The notes under the pieces: model-generated
Database searches by the model: none
What the model saw: only the letters and a program-made list of their open reading frames with translations
What the model was told of the DNA's origin: nothing
Assembly (NCBI RefSeq): GCF_026212465.1
Contig: NC_080056.1
Span: 7,348,517-7,412,516, forward strand
Length of the DNA: 64,000 bases
DNA from: Amaranthus tricolor
Taxonomy: Eukaryota; Streptophyta; Magnoliopsida; Caryophyllales; Amaranthaceae
Reading direction: 5' to 3'
Program-made: the position numbers and the translations under genes
Shown here: positions 35,706 to 46,654 of the stretch, piece after piece
Position numbering within the stretch: the stretch's first letter is position 1
Layout of the letters: every line of letters starts with the position of its first letter

Positions 35706-37388
35706 TTAAGAACAAGCAATATTAGCACTCTTTAATTGGAAGCCATAAATCTTATCCCAAGCATATTTGAATTCAACTTGGCCACCCCCAACAATAGGTC
35801 CTCCATTGTTAAGGACACAATTATCTCCATCTATTTTTAAGATGGAAGGATCAACTGGTTCTGTGGTTTGAAATCCAGGGCAACCTAATATTACATTTGA
35901 AAAACTACATGTTTTATCACATGTATTTTTAGCATTGAAATAATATTCAGGCTTCCCTCCTACTTCAGATCCAGTTTCTAGTTCTTCTATTTGTAAGTCG
36001 GGTTCAACGCAAGCATCGTTAATTGTTCCTGCAAAATTAGCAGTCTGTCTGATTGTTTGGTACTAAATATTAGTAATGGAAATAATTTATAATGTAAATT
36101 TATCATGTCATTTTCATGTAAATTTTTATAAGTTGAGGACGTACACTAAATCATTCCCTCTGTTTTTAATACATTTTGGTCAAAACTATTGTCAAGTACA
36201 TTTTGGTCAAAATTGTTGTCAAGGAACCAATTCAATTAAAAGCTTAAGCTGATGGTTGAGGGTTTAAAATATGTTATATACTCTAACATGTTCCCTCACA
36301 CGATATTGACGAGAGCCCTTAGAGATATAAATGCGAATGCAACACAGACTTTCCTTATATATGATGCTAAATATTCCACTTTCAAAGAAGGGTAATTAAA
36401 ATTTGAACTCGTAAACTTTTGTTACACTTACTTGTGATACCATATAAGTTAGATAAAAATGAATGAATAATAACTGTTTTTAATTAAATATACCCAATAA
36501 TACGAAATGAGGGGAGTATTATAGTAAGTTATTACTCCTTTTCGTAAAACAATGGATGTTTGAATTATTAAGAAATTGTGCATTTGAAATATTATAAAAT
36601 TTTAGCCTTTAGTCCTTTCGAGTTTACCTTAATTGACCAACTTTTATGAAGTTTTTAAGTCATTTACGGAATTATAAAGAATTAAATCAAATCAGTAAAA
36701 CTTTTAAGTCATGAATTAACTCTTTCACCTTAAACAATTATTTATAAGTAAAAATAAATATATTTATCAAAAATAATTTCATATTTCAATAAAAATAAAT
36801 TAACATCACTAATAATTTAAGTTTAAGGTAATGAAAACAAGTAATTAAAAAAAATTATAGAAAAGTTGTTTACTTTTTAAAATTTCAATCCAATAAGAAT
36901 TAAATATATGATATAATTCACAAAAAAAAGATGAAAAATACATTCACTTTAATAAAAAAAATAAATTTAACATAGACATATCACATATATACCTTTGTAA
37001 ACGAAAATTATTATTAATTTGATATTCTTTTGATTGTGCAATTAAATAAAATATTCAATTCCACAATTAAGGGTGAAGCAAAAATTGAAAATTTCTTTAA
37101 AGTCTTTGTGCAATTTCAAAAACTATAATATTTTTCTAACAATTTTGTACATTTAAACACTTAATATATACTACATAATTTAATAGTAAGACCTTTAATT
37201 TTTCGGACCCTATAAACTCAAACATGTTCAACATGCTCAAAACATCTCCTACTCCACAGTATACAAATACAACTAATACAACTAAATTAAATATTGATAA
37301 AAGATGAACAAAAGAATTATTACTCACCACAATTAGCAAGGCAAATAAATAAAAACAGTGAACAGAAGATTTTGACAAAATTCGCCAT
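35706..37388 (-). CDS. TPD1-like small secreted cysteine-rich protein, two exons
   Basis: Exon 1 is 37388-37328 and exon 2 is 36028-35706, split by a 1.3-kb GT/AG intron in phase 1; the protein has 127 residues. It starts with a signal peptide, MANFVKIFCSLFLFICLANC. The mature part has six cysteines (27, 57, 61, 70, 91, 126), as in the TAPETUM DETERMINANT 1 family. Key stretches are NTCDKTCSFSNVILGCPGF, VDPSILKIDGDNCVLNNGG and EFKYAWDKIYGF. TPD1 itself is a secreted ligand of the EMS1 receptor kinase in anthers. This sequence is nearer, by eye, to the broader TPD1-like group, whose partners are mostly unknown, so no specific role is claimed. The start is the only ATG giving a signal peptide. 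Confidence 0.82.
36171..36222. repeat. Short tandem duplication in the TPD1-like intron
   Basis: A 26-bp unit, TACATTTTGGTCAAAACT plus TTGTCAAG-like sequence, occurs twice side by side. Confidence 0.6.
36225..36465 (-). repeat. Dispersed repeat, inverted copy in the TPD1-like intron
   Basis: AAAAGCTTAAGCTGATGGTT, AATATGTTATATACTCTAAC, AATATTCCACTTTCAAAGAA and GTGATACCATATAAG match the family of 35105 and 44135. Confidence 0.65.
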
Positions 37389-37460
37389 TAAAGAATTTGA
37401 AACGATTTTGGAGTCCACTTGTGTTTTCGGATGGAAATTCTAATTATGATGTCAATGTCC

Positions 37461-37468
37461 AATTTATA
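37461..37468 (-). promoter_or_regulatory. Candidate TATA box of the TPD1-like gene
   Basis: TATAAATT on the minus strand, about 75 bases upstream of the start codon at 37388, a normal distance for a short plant leader. Confidence 0.4.
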
Positions 37469-37557
37469 GAGCATACATTGTCCCAAAAAAATTATTATTT
37501 ATATTATTCTTTCTCAATAATTATTATATATGGTAAAAAATCAAGAAGATTTAAATA

Positions 37558-37597
<40 letters not shown>

Positions 37598-37623
37598 GTT
37601 ATTATTATTATTATTATTATTAT
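37558..37623. repeat. (ATT)n microsatellite
   Basis: About 22 triplets with one GTT interruption. It creates a spurious poly-isoleucine frame. Confidence 0.95.
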
Positions 37624-37869
37624 TTCTTTTCTTATAGAAATTATATTCCATATTTAGGTGAAGGTAAGAATGAAAATATATATTAATTTTAATAGGAAAA
37701 TGTTAGACTTTAGATCTTATTTTCCATATTTCTTATTGTCTTTTGAACCATCTCATTGATTCCAATCTTTTCATATCCTTATAATATAGTAACTTACTTG
37801 ATAGTTGATTGTGGAAAAGACTTTAATGGTAATTAATTATATTCTCATATCCTAACATGAGTTTGAATA

Positions 37870-38130
37870 TTTTTTATTGATGTTCAAACCTTATTCTTTT
37901 ATTTGTTTTTACGTAGTTTTTTTTATTTTTATATTGTCTTTGTTTATCTATAAGGGTATTTTTGTCTGTTAATGTTTTTTTTCTAAGGATTTATCTGTAA
38001 ATCTTTCTCGAGCTGAGTGAATTTTTTGCTACACTCTCCTTTATGGGTATGAACTGCTGCTATCCTTTCCTCCTAAGACCTTGATTATAGCTAATCCTAT
38101 GACCGAGATATATTGGATATGATGATGTAC
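37870..38130 (+). mobile_element. 5'-truncated RTE LINE, 3'UTR only
   Basis: CTCTCCTTTATGGGTATGA, AAGACCTTG and GAGATATATTGGATATGATGA match the last 200 bases of the RTE at 1698-5203 in order. This is the usual 5'-truncated form. Its left edge is approximate. Confidence 0.75.
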
Positions 38131-38925
38131 AAATTATGAATTTATTTATAAATTTTTTTCATGTGAGTTATGGAATCACCTGTGACGTGCTGTTCGAATC
38201 AATTCAGAACTAGTTCTAGACAATTTAGGTTCGGACCGGATTTTGGATGATTCGATTCTGATTAACCCACTAATAACCCTTGGCCATCACTAGTTAGAAG
38301 TATCAAATGGGCCAAAAATATTTGGGCTTCCTCTCCTAATTTTTAGTATTAGTGTTGACAAAAAATATAGAAAAATTCTTTACTAAAACCGTCTCATCAT
38401 GAGACGATTTAATATAGACTGATGCAATATTTAGTGAAAGAAACTGATTATAAAATACATTTTTATTCACTTAATTAATTTTTTAAAAAAGAAAATTCTA
38501 ATTAAGCTGCTTGTATAAATTTATCACAACGTTAAGAAAATATTGGAATCCTTGACAAATGGTTGCAAAACCAAAGCATTCAAGATATCATTTCCTGTAC
38601 TATGTATACATATACGTTTCAATTCTCATATTATTTCTCATAACCTCCAAGCAGATCATTATGGACGTATTGATCTGCATTTGCAATGTACAATAATCAT
38701 CTTATAAAATTTAAAAAGTACAAGTTTAATTTCAAAATATAATTGAAATTGTATACCATTGTGTCATTCAAAATTAAGAAAAAACAAAAACCAAAACATA
38801 ATGAGAAATGTAATTATCGATTTAATATATAACATATATTGGAATAACTTGAGCTTAAACTTACCAAAATAATGAAGGGAACTTCAACCATCATTTTAAT
38901 TTTCTGGTTGTAGTTGGATGACATA
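38131..38925. other. Intergenic; hAT-like end and GTCTCATCATGAGAC palindrome
   Basis: 38200-38295 has GGTTCGGACCGGATTTTGG and ends CTTGGCCATCACTAG, resembling a hAT-type terminus. 38388-38408 has CCGTCTCATCATGAGACG, a fragment of the dispersed repeat seen at 21239. The rest, to the transporter stop codon, is probably 3'UTR. Confidence 0.4.
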
Positions 38926-41224
38926 TTATACTGCAGATGGTTTGTTATGAATGTCTTGTTCCTCATAAACAGGGACTTCATTAGCAGCCTCTTCTAAAGA
39001 TTTACCCTTAGTCTCAGGGACCAAGAAAGTAAAGAGCATACCTATGAAGTTAATCACACCAAGAATAATAAGCGAATTCTTTTTCCCAATACCTGCAGGG
39101 TAACCCGGATCCCTCTTAGCTGGATCTTTCTCTTGTGAGGCATATACAAACCCAAACGCACCAATTATAGCTCCAGCTTTACCAGCCGCGGCTGATATCC
39201 CATGACAAGTGGATCTCAACCGAGCTGGGAATATCTCAGCCGGGACAACAAAAGTTGTGGCATTAGGCCCAAAATTAGCGAAAAAGAATGTAAGTCCATA
39301 CATAATAATAAACCCAATACGATTCTCCTTTTGTTTCCAATGGTCATAAGGAAACGCAATAGCGAACATGAATATAGTCATCATGAGGAACCCTACGAGC
39401 TGAATGATCCAACGACCAATTATGTCGATCAAGGCGACAGTAAACCAGTATCCAGGAACGGTCCCACAAAGTGCGATTAAGGTTTGAGCTCGTGCAACCT
39501 TGTAGACTTCTCGAATCGCACTCATTTTGTTTGCATTTGGGATCCATCCAATTGAGGAAAAAATGTCCTTTTGGAAAAGGTTTTGGCTATAGAATGCAAT
39601 GTCGAGTAAGAACCATGTAGTGGTTGTTCCTACTAAGCGTAGTCCGTATTGTCGTAAGAATTGACTAGAAAGGAGACCAAATTGTTGGTTTTTGTCTTTG
39701 ACGATGCCTGCTAACTTGTCTTCCTCGGCTTCTAGTGTTACGTTTAGTACCTTTGACATGTCTGCTGCCGCTTGCTTAGCGTTTTGGGCTACTAGGGCTG
39801 TGTACCTTTACAAAATTAAAGACACAAGCAATGGATAATTATGAAATGAAACTATATATAATTAGTTAATTATTTTAATTGATCCCTTTAATTATGGTTA
39901 TAATTGTTCATTTTAAGATAGTGAATCTAAATTGAGTCAGCTCAATAGAATTAGTCTCACTCAAAAACTGTCTCATTTGAAAATTTATGTAGATTAATAA
40001 GTTCTTTACTTTTTAAATATTTTAGATTTTTAATTACTAAAAGAAATTAATTACTCAGATTTTATAATATGAGTAAAATTAATGTTTGAAATTGCTTGAT
40101 TGTGATATATATAATCTACATAAAGAGTCAACTAAAGAATATTTCTTTAAAAATCCACAACTATATGAAATTCAACAAATATCCTATAAGACGGTCGCAT
40201 ATAAGTTTTTGTGCATAACATTAGCCTTTAAATCAAATTAGTTTGTATAACAAATTAAAATTTAAAAAAAGTAAACTGAAATTGATATTTAAATTGGATG
40301 TGAGGAGTGAGCTATCAATATTCATTCATCATGGACAAAATAACATATGCTTTGAAGATGTTAGAGTGTTTAACATATTTTTAGGTCTCAATTTCATTAG
40401 CTCAACCTTTTTATAATTGGCGCTTAAGCTGATGGTTAAGACGATGAAACAAAATAAGAGAAAAAGAGCAAGGGAATTAAGAGAAGAGTGTGATACCTAG
40501 CAGTCTCAGGCATCTGCATACGGTAATAAAAGGTAAGACCAGCAGGGATGGCACCGAACATCAAAATAACACGCCAAATATAGTCCGCTTCAGGAGTAAG
40601 TGACCCAACAGGATCTTCATCAAACGAAGGGGGCTTAAACTTATACTCGAAAGCAGCGGACATAATAAGTGACACAACCCCACTAACAAGAATCCCAACC
40701 CCTTGCATAGCAAACACAGCAGCAATAAAAGCCCCTCGAGTTTTTTTATTAGCATATTCGGACATAATAGTAGCCGAAAGAGGGTAATCACCACCAATTC
40801 CAAACCCGAGCCAGAACCGAAAGAAACAAAGTGTAGTCATTACACTTTTAGGAGTATGACCAAACGAAAGACCCGAAGCAAGGGATGAAAATACCATAAG
40901 GACTAAAGTTAGACCATAAACCTTTTTTCGTCCTAATTTGTCACCTAACCAACCGAAGAAAAGTTGGCCGGCTAGGGTCCCACATAGGGCTACACCATTT
41001 ACTGCGGCTGATACGTTGATGGGTAACGCACCCGGGTGTTTTGGGTTAGGTTCCGTGTAATATAGACGTCCTAAAAGTTTTGTGACTAAAGATATAGAAA
41101 ATAGGTCATAGGCATCCGTGAAGAAGCCCATACCAGCTACTATGATTGCCGTGAAATGGTACCATTGTGTTTTTGCTACATCTAGTGCATTTAGTACTCC
41201 TAATTGTTGATTATCTCTTGCCAT
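38926..41224 (-). CDS. PHT1: PHT1-family high-affinity phosphate transporter, two exons
   Basis: Exon 1 is 41224-40497 and exon 2 is 39805-38926, joined across a 691-bp GT/AG intron in the Arg codon of [10 protein letters not shown]; the protein has 535 residues, normal for the family. PHT1 proteins are proton-coupled phosphate importers of the plasma membrane with 12 membrane helices (MFS fold). The signature [13 protein letters not shown] starts at residue 144. Residues matching the phosphate site known from the fungal PiPT structure are present: Tyr after GGD, Gln of FAMQG, the W-D-Y triad of [16 protein letters not shown] and Asn of FGPNATTF. The C-terminus has the usual [11 protein letters not shown]. 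The start ATG is followed directly by the conserved [16 protein letters not shown] same-strand paralogue lies at 54927-56522. It looks intact. Confidence 0.96.
40413..40440. repeat. Fragment of the dispersed repeat in the PHT1 intron
   Basis: GGCGCTTAAGCTGATGGTTAAG resembles one end of the repeat at 36225. Confidence 0.4.
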
Positions 41225-41244
41225 TGCACCACCTTTTGTTTTTT

Positions 41245-42318
41245 CTGCATAAGACCAAAATTTTAAAAAATTATCATCTTAATCAATTCATTCCACACGA
41301 AAACAGGGTCTGGGTGAGAGAAGGTGACGGATAATCCATACCAGTACCCCTTAAGAAAGAGGGCAAGAGAATATGGTCAATTTTACCCCAGAAAAGTGAG
41401 AGCCCTACAGAGAGAGTGATTAACTCATTTCTCTAGTTAATAGCTCATCTTATATGAGATCGTTTCACTATTAGACGGATCCATATGATTAACCCATTTT
41501 TAAAATTAATCACTTTTATATTAAAATTATAAATGATAAATTTAATAGACTTAACATACATGGGCAACCCAATAGAAACACATTTAAGTATTTGTAAACA
41601 ATTAATTCTCACATTTTAAAATTTTGATTCTTTAATTAAAATTCAACTATTATAGTAATTTTTCTTTCAAACAGCCTGATTTTTAAAGTGAAAAATGATG
41701 TTAAAGTTCTTTAAAAGAAAAATTAAATAAATTAAAGATTGGATTTTTAAAGAGTAATTAAAATATAAGATTTTTCAACGGTAATCACAAAAATATGAGA
41801 TTTTAAATATTCATAATATTAATTTTAAATAAATTTTATGGGTTTTGACATGGGTAAATTTTAAGTGAAAAGAGAAACATAATTAAGCTTGTAAACATTA
41901 AACTAACAAAAATGTGATATTCAAATGCCATTTTCATATTTCAATTGAAATACTATTATTTTTGTTAACAAACACTTTTATTAGCTTTTATTTTCCAAAA
42001 TGCAGATATAAGAAAATCCAATAAATTAGACAAGATTTAATGGATGAATATAATGTTAAAAATATAAAAGGAATATTACAAATAAAGCCCAAAACTTTTT
42101 TCACACCTACAATTTGGAGTAGGAAAAAAGTTAATTTCAAATTATACACAAATTGTTCTATGATACGGTTTCACATTAAGATGCGTTATATATATGAACT
42201 ATATAACGTAACTGATAAAAATTATTTAATATAAGTTTTTTATTTTTAAATCGTCTCATAAAAAGATGTTTCTCACAAAAATAGCCGCTAATCATATTTA
42301 TTTGGAGTGAGGACTAAC
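41245..42318 (-). other. Probable 5'UTR intron of the first PHT1 gene
   Basis: Minus-strand donor CTCAG/GTTAGT at 42319/42318 and acceptor ATGCAG at 41245-41250, 20 bases before the start codon, bound a 1.07-kb leader intron. Leader introns are known in plant PHT1 genes. The intron contains a GAGACGGTCTC-type repeat fragment at 41445-41600. Confidence 0.6.
41445..41600. repeat. Dispersed AGACGGTCTC repeat fragment
   Basis: CTCATCTTATATGAGATCGT, AGACGGATCCATATGATTAACCC and TGGGCAACCCAATAGAAAC resemble the first part of the copy at 43250-43552. Confidence 0.5.
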
Positions 42319-42402
42319 CTGAGGAGCCACTGCGAAGCTTGTTAGATGATCAAAAGATGCTAATTCATATGAACGTTAGACAAAAGAGGATGAGTATTTA
42401 TA
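42319..42402 (-). promoter_or_regulatory. Predicted leader exon and TATA box of the first PHT1 gene
   Basis: TATAAATA on the minus strand at 42395-42402. A start about 30 bases on would give a leader exon of about 45 bases ending at the 42319 donor. I looked for the phosphate-starvation motif GNATATNC in the kilobase upstream and did not find a match by eye. Confidence 0.45.
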
Positions 42403-43249
42403 TGCATGAATATGATGCCAGCCTGATTTTTCTGGCATTAATTTAATAATTTCTCCATTAATTTTGTTATGACTTTTTTTTATATATTAAATAAATATTA
42501 TATATTATATAATATACTCATATTATATATAAAGGGAAGAGGAGAATCAACATCTCTAGCTGGGACCACTTATGTGAACTGATCTTAATATTGAGTCAAC
42601 TCGTTGTAGCAATTTTTTTAAAGTGAGAATAATATAAAAAAAAATAGTTTTAGACAGGTTGAGCTATCGTCTTTCGAAGTTTATTAGGCGGAACTTTTAT
42701 TATTTTCTTCAATGAGCTGAAATTTTAAACACAATTTTATCCATTGGGCTATGACCTATTAGTCACCTCAATAACACGTTAATTGCTGATGTGATTATAA
42801 ATGTAATTTTTTCCGTGTGAATTTTTTAATATTTATTTATTTATTATAATTTTTTTATTATGTCCAATTGTAAAATTATTTATAAATTAATAAATTACTG
42901 TGCTAAATCAAAAGTTTGTTTATGAATTTTAGTTATGTAACTCAGATATGATTGATCAAAAATATGCAATTAAATGAATTAAAAAAAATCCTACAGAATT
43001 AAAAATATGATAATATGTAGTCGACCTCATCTTAACTTGATGTTGACTTGTAACCTTATATAAAATTGACAATGTATCCATTACCAATCTGCACCCGACC
43101 CAAAAATGACCCGTAATCGAGTAATCGAATATGACTTTCATTGACCTGATATCAGTTATAGACCTAAAATTGACTTTAACTTGGTGGTATACTACATAAT
43201 CCAACTCAAAGAGCATTGTGACCTGATTGATCTGACTTGATATTATATG
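42403..43249. other. Intergenic, upstream of the first PHT1 gene
   Basis: AT-rich. 43020-43240 contains several degenerate TTGACCTGATC/GACCCGACC-like words, probably an eroded repeat. Nothing else was recognised. Confidence 0.4.
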
Positions 43250-43552
43250 GAGCTCGTCTTATATGAGACTGTCGTATCATAAGTTGAGTCCATATAATTA
43301 TCCTATTTCTTTAATTAATTACTTTAAGATCGTAAGTGATCGTTTTAAGGTTATAAGTAATCACTCTAAAACTATAAAAAGTAAATATTTTAAGATTGTA
43401 AGTGATCATTTTAACGGTATAGTAATCACTTTAAGACAAAAAGTACATATTGGGCCAGTCCAATAAAGATGGTCTCACCGTAAAACCATCTCATCATTTA
43501 AGTATTATATGAACTATCTAATAGTGAGATGGTCTCATATAAGACTTATTGT
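43250..43552. repeat. Dispersed AGACGGTCTC repeat, best copy
   Basis: Begins GAGCTCGTCTTATATGAGAC and ends GAGATGGTCTCATATAAGAC, an inverted pair. Between lie four or five copies of an AAGTGATCRTTTTAAGG-like unit and TGGGCCAGTCCAATAAAGA. About 300 bp, non-coding. Confidence 0.7.
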
Positions 43553-44134
43553 ATTTACTTCATACTATTTCAGTAAGAAAAGTAAGGGCATATTATTTTT
43601 TTGAGGGGGGATGAGAAGTATTTCAAAGTGTTTTATTGCTATTAACTTTTGTTTAAATTTGATTGGACATCATTTAATTTTGTTTTGAATTGGGCTTAGT
43701 AAACTAGATTAGTATTCATACAAATTATAACCATTAATTAGATATGCATAGATTACCCATAATCCTAGCTAAGGTTCAAATAATTGCATTAACATAAATG
43801 ACAAAAGAAGAGCATAAAAAATTAAGCATGTAGGATGTAGCAATACCTACTAAGCTTATAAGTTAATCCATGAAATTGAGTATTTGACGGGATCTGCGGC
43901 AAAGTCAATATTGTGCACATTAATATCTCTTACATATTACGCGACAAGCATGACAATTTGGCCACTAGATCATGAAGTCTTCTTCTATAACATTTTTTGA
44001 AATATTATTTTAATTAATTTTTGATTTAATCAATATATATGCTGTATATGCCAGCATGCACGCCAGCCAAATAACTGGGACAATGTACGTAGTTTGATGT
44101 ATTCGCTTTGGAGATCACTTAGAGTATATAGTAT

Positions 44135-44430
44135 ATGTTAGAGGTTTTAATTATAACTCTAACTTTTTGGTTGAGTTGGTTTCTTAACATGGTATTAGCA
44201 ATCAGCATGTTAACTGTTAAGAGGTCACGGATTTGAATTTCAATCACCCCTTATTTAAAGTGGAATATTCACCGTCAAGTATGAGGAGGAATCTATGTTG
44301 CATCTATAGTTCTAGTTCAAAGGGCTCTCTTATAATGGGCGTGTTATAGTATATAACTTATCTCCGGATCTCAACCATTAACTAAAATTTTTAGTTGAGT
44401 TAATTCCTTGACAGTCCAAAGGCGATATTT
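44135..44430 (+). repeat. Dispersed GGTATCA/TTCAAAGTGGAATATT repeat, copy
   Basis: TTCTTAACATGGTATTAGCA, TTTGAATTTCAATCACCCCTT, AAAGTGGAATATTCACCG and ATAACTTATCTCCGGATCTC occur in family order. A further fragment lies near 44915-44960. Confidence 0.6.
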
Positions 44431-46286
44431 ATATCGTTTGATTGTTTTCATTATTAGACCTATAAAGTTACATCAATCCAAAAATAATTAGATTTGTTTT
44501 TAGAATTCTATACTGATTAGGGTTTCTAGAGGTTCTATATAAACTAACTCGCTTTGTATTTAATATTCTTCTCTCTCTCCAATTCAATAAAATATGTTAT
44601 CTCTTTGCCCTACCCTATTAATGTACTATTGTGTCATATTTATTGTTTCGGTTTATCTTGAATTAGTTTTTAGTGTGAATTAAAGTATTAACTGCTTAGC
44701 CTAATTTCAAACATTAACATCACATTATCGGCTATGACTTTTTATATTCGTGTGGTTATGACTTAATTACTGACGCCCATTATTATGAGCTAACGGATGA
44801 TAACAACAAATTATGAATGCACTTCTTATATAAAGCGTTAAATATCCCTTAATCGAACCCACTACAATTCGTCGTTACATTCTTTTGATGCTATGTAAAT
44901 GAATGCACTCAAACAAAAACTTAAGCTGATGGCGATAACCTAAGATATGTTATTTATAGATTGATGGTTAAAGACTAAAATATCTAACACTCTCTATTCC
45001 GCTCATTTAATATCATTTGCTATTTTGATTAATTTCACTCATTTTGCATCCATTTTATTTTTGGACAATAGTTCATCATTCTCTTTTAATCTTATACATA
45101 CATTATAACTCTCTTTTAATATCATCCACATAATTAACTTGCTCTCTTTATTTATAACTAAATATCAACCTTTTCTTTAAAAATCAATCTACTTCTATTA
45201 GAAAATAGTATACTTTATTATGAAAATGATTTTATAAACTAATTACTTATAATAAGAATATTAATGCCATTAACTAATATTTATTATGTTATATGGTAGG
45301 CAAAACTCTATTTAAAAAAGTAATAGTTATTTCAATCGAGATAAAACTCTATTTTTATATCAAAATAAGAGGATGTATAGGTAAATAACGATTATTTAAG
45401 AAAGTAATAAATTACACTTATGTGTCCTTATTTTACAGAAAGTCTTTTATAATTTTAATTTTAATTTTAATTTTTTTTAAATTTTTCTTAATATTATATA
45501 TTTTATTTTTTTAATTATTTGCAAATAACCATTATTGTTTAAAATTTTCGAATTCAAATAGATGGTGTTCATATGATATGGGATCACGTAGTTGAATTCT
45601 TCTAATGATTGATGTTGCCATCAAATCAATTAATTTATTCTACCCAAGTACGTAGTACAAAGAACGAAAGTTAATTTATGTTAGAAAATTGTCTTTTAGG
45701 GGCAGACATTTATTTAAATCCTAATAGTAATGTATAGATTAGGAGTGGACTAATTATTCTTGAGATCAATTTCTTCGTTTATAAATTAATTTTCTAAATT
45801 AATGATGTTTGCTCATGTAATTTGATAGGACAAGTTTGATATTATTGTTTTTCTTTAGTTAAAGTTTTGGTTAAATGTTTTTTTTATTGGTACTTTTACT
45901 TTTGAGGTAACGGTGTTATTTATAGTTCTCTTTATGTAGGGTTTAGATTTTTTGGAAGTAAATTTGATGGTATTTCTCTTACATCCTCTTCCAATGCGTA
46001 CGAGTATGGATTGTCCGTAATCTTTTCATAGTGACAACGAGAAGAGAGTGTCACGGTAATAAAGTAATATCACTTAAATTTGACAAAAAAAATAATAAAG
46101 GTATATTGAAGTGTATGGGGCTTTCATTTTGAAATATTTACGAACTAATCGTAACATTTTGTATATAGAAAAATCAAATACTCTTTTATTGTCTCATTTG
46201 TATTGACAAAAATTTGAAGAAAAGAAAGGGATCCGCGTGTGCTATAATCACATGAAATAGTGTATAATAGATAGAGTTATTTTTTA
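44431..46286. other. Intergenic, eroded MITE-like pieces
   Basis: 44985-45060 has CTCTATTCCGCTCATTTAAT, like one end of a Stowaway-type MITE without a clear partner. The rest is AT-rich with no recognised feature. Confidence 0.4.
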
Positions 46287-46652
46287 CTCGCTCCGTTCTT
46301 TTTTATCTTTCATTTTGAGTTTTTCACACATATTAAAAAAGATAGAATTTTTGGGTTGTAGTGGGTATTATTTTAATTAAATAGTAGTGTGAAGTAATGA
46401 TTGTATTGAAAATATGAGGTTGTAGTGGGTATTATTTTAATTAAATAGTAGTGTGAAGTAATGATTGTATTGAAAGTATAAGAGAGAAAATAATTATAAA
46501 TAAAAGAAAAGGGGTACATTAAAAGAAAATGGGGTGTTTTAAAGGGTAAAATTGGGATAAAAACTTTCTAAAAATAGAAAGTATTCTAAAGTGAAAGAAC
46601 TTTTGAAACTATCCGTTATAATAATGTGGAAGATCAAAAAAAACGGAGGGAG
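46287..46652. mobile_element. Stowaway-like MITE, 365-bp family, copy 3
   Basis: Left end CTCGCTCCGTTCTTTTTTAT and right end AAAAAACGGAGGGAG, flanked by TA (46285-46286 and 46653-46654). It matches copies at 19737 and 21869 throughout. Confidence 0.88.
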
Positions 46653-46654
46653 TA

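Noticed and set aside
37136..37378. 80-residue minus-strand frame MSKSSVHCFYLF
   Set aside because: It is out of frame with the signal peptide of the TPD1-like gene and runs through its intron.
37397..37657. 86-residue frame ending in poly-isoleucine
   Set aside because: It reads through an ATT microsatellite and the promoter of the TPD1-like gene.
39202..39547. Overlapping frames inside PHT1 exon 2
   Set aside because: Shadows of the real coding frame on other frames and strand.
41280..41440. SINE-like phrases in the PHT1 leader intron
   Set aside because: GGGTCTGGGTGAGAG and ACCCC words recall a plant SINE, but no duplication, tail or pol III boxes could be shown.
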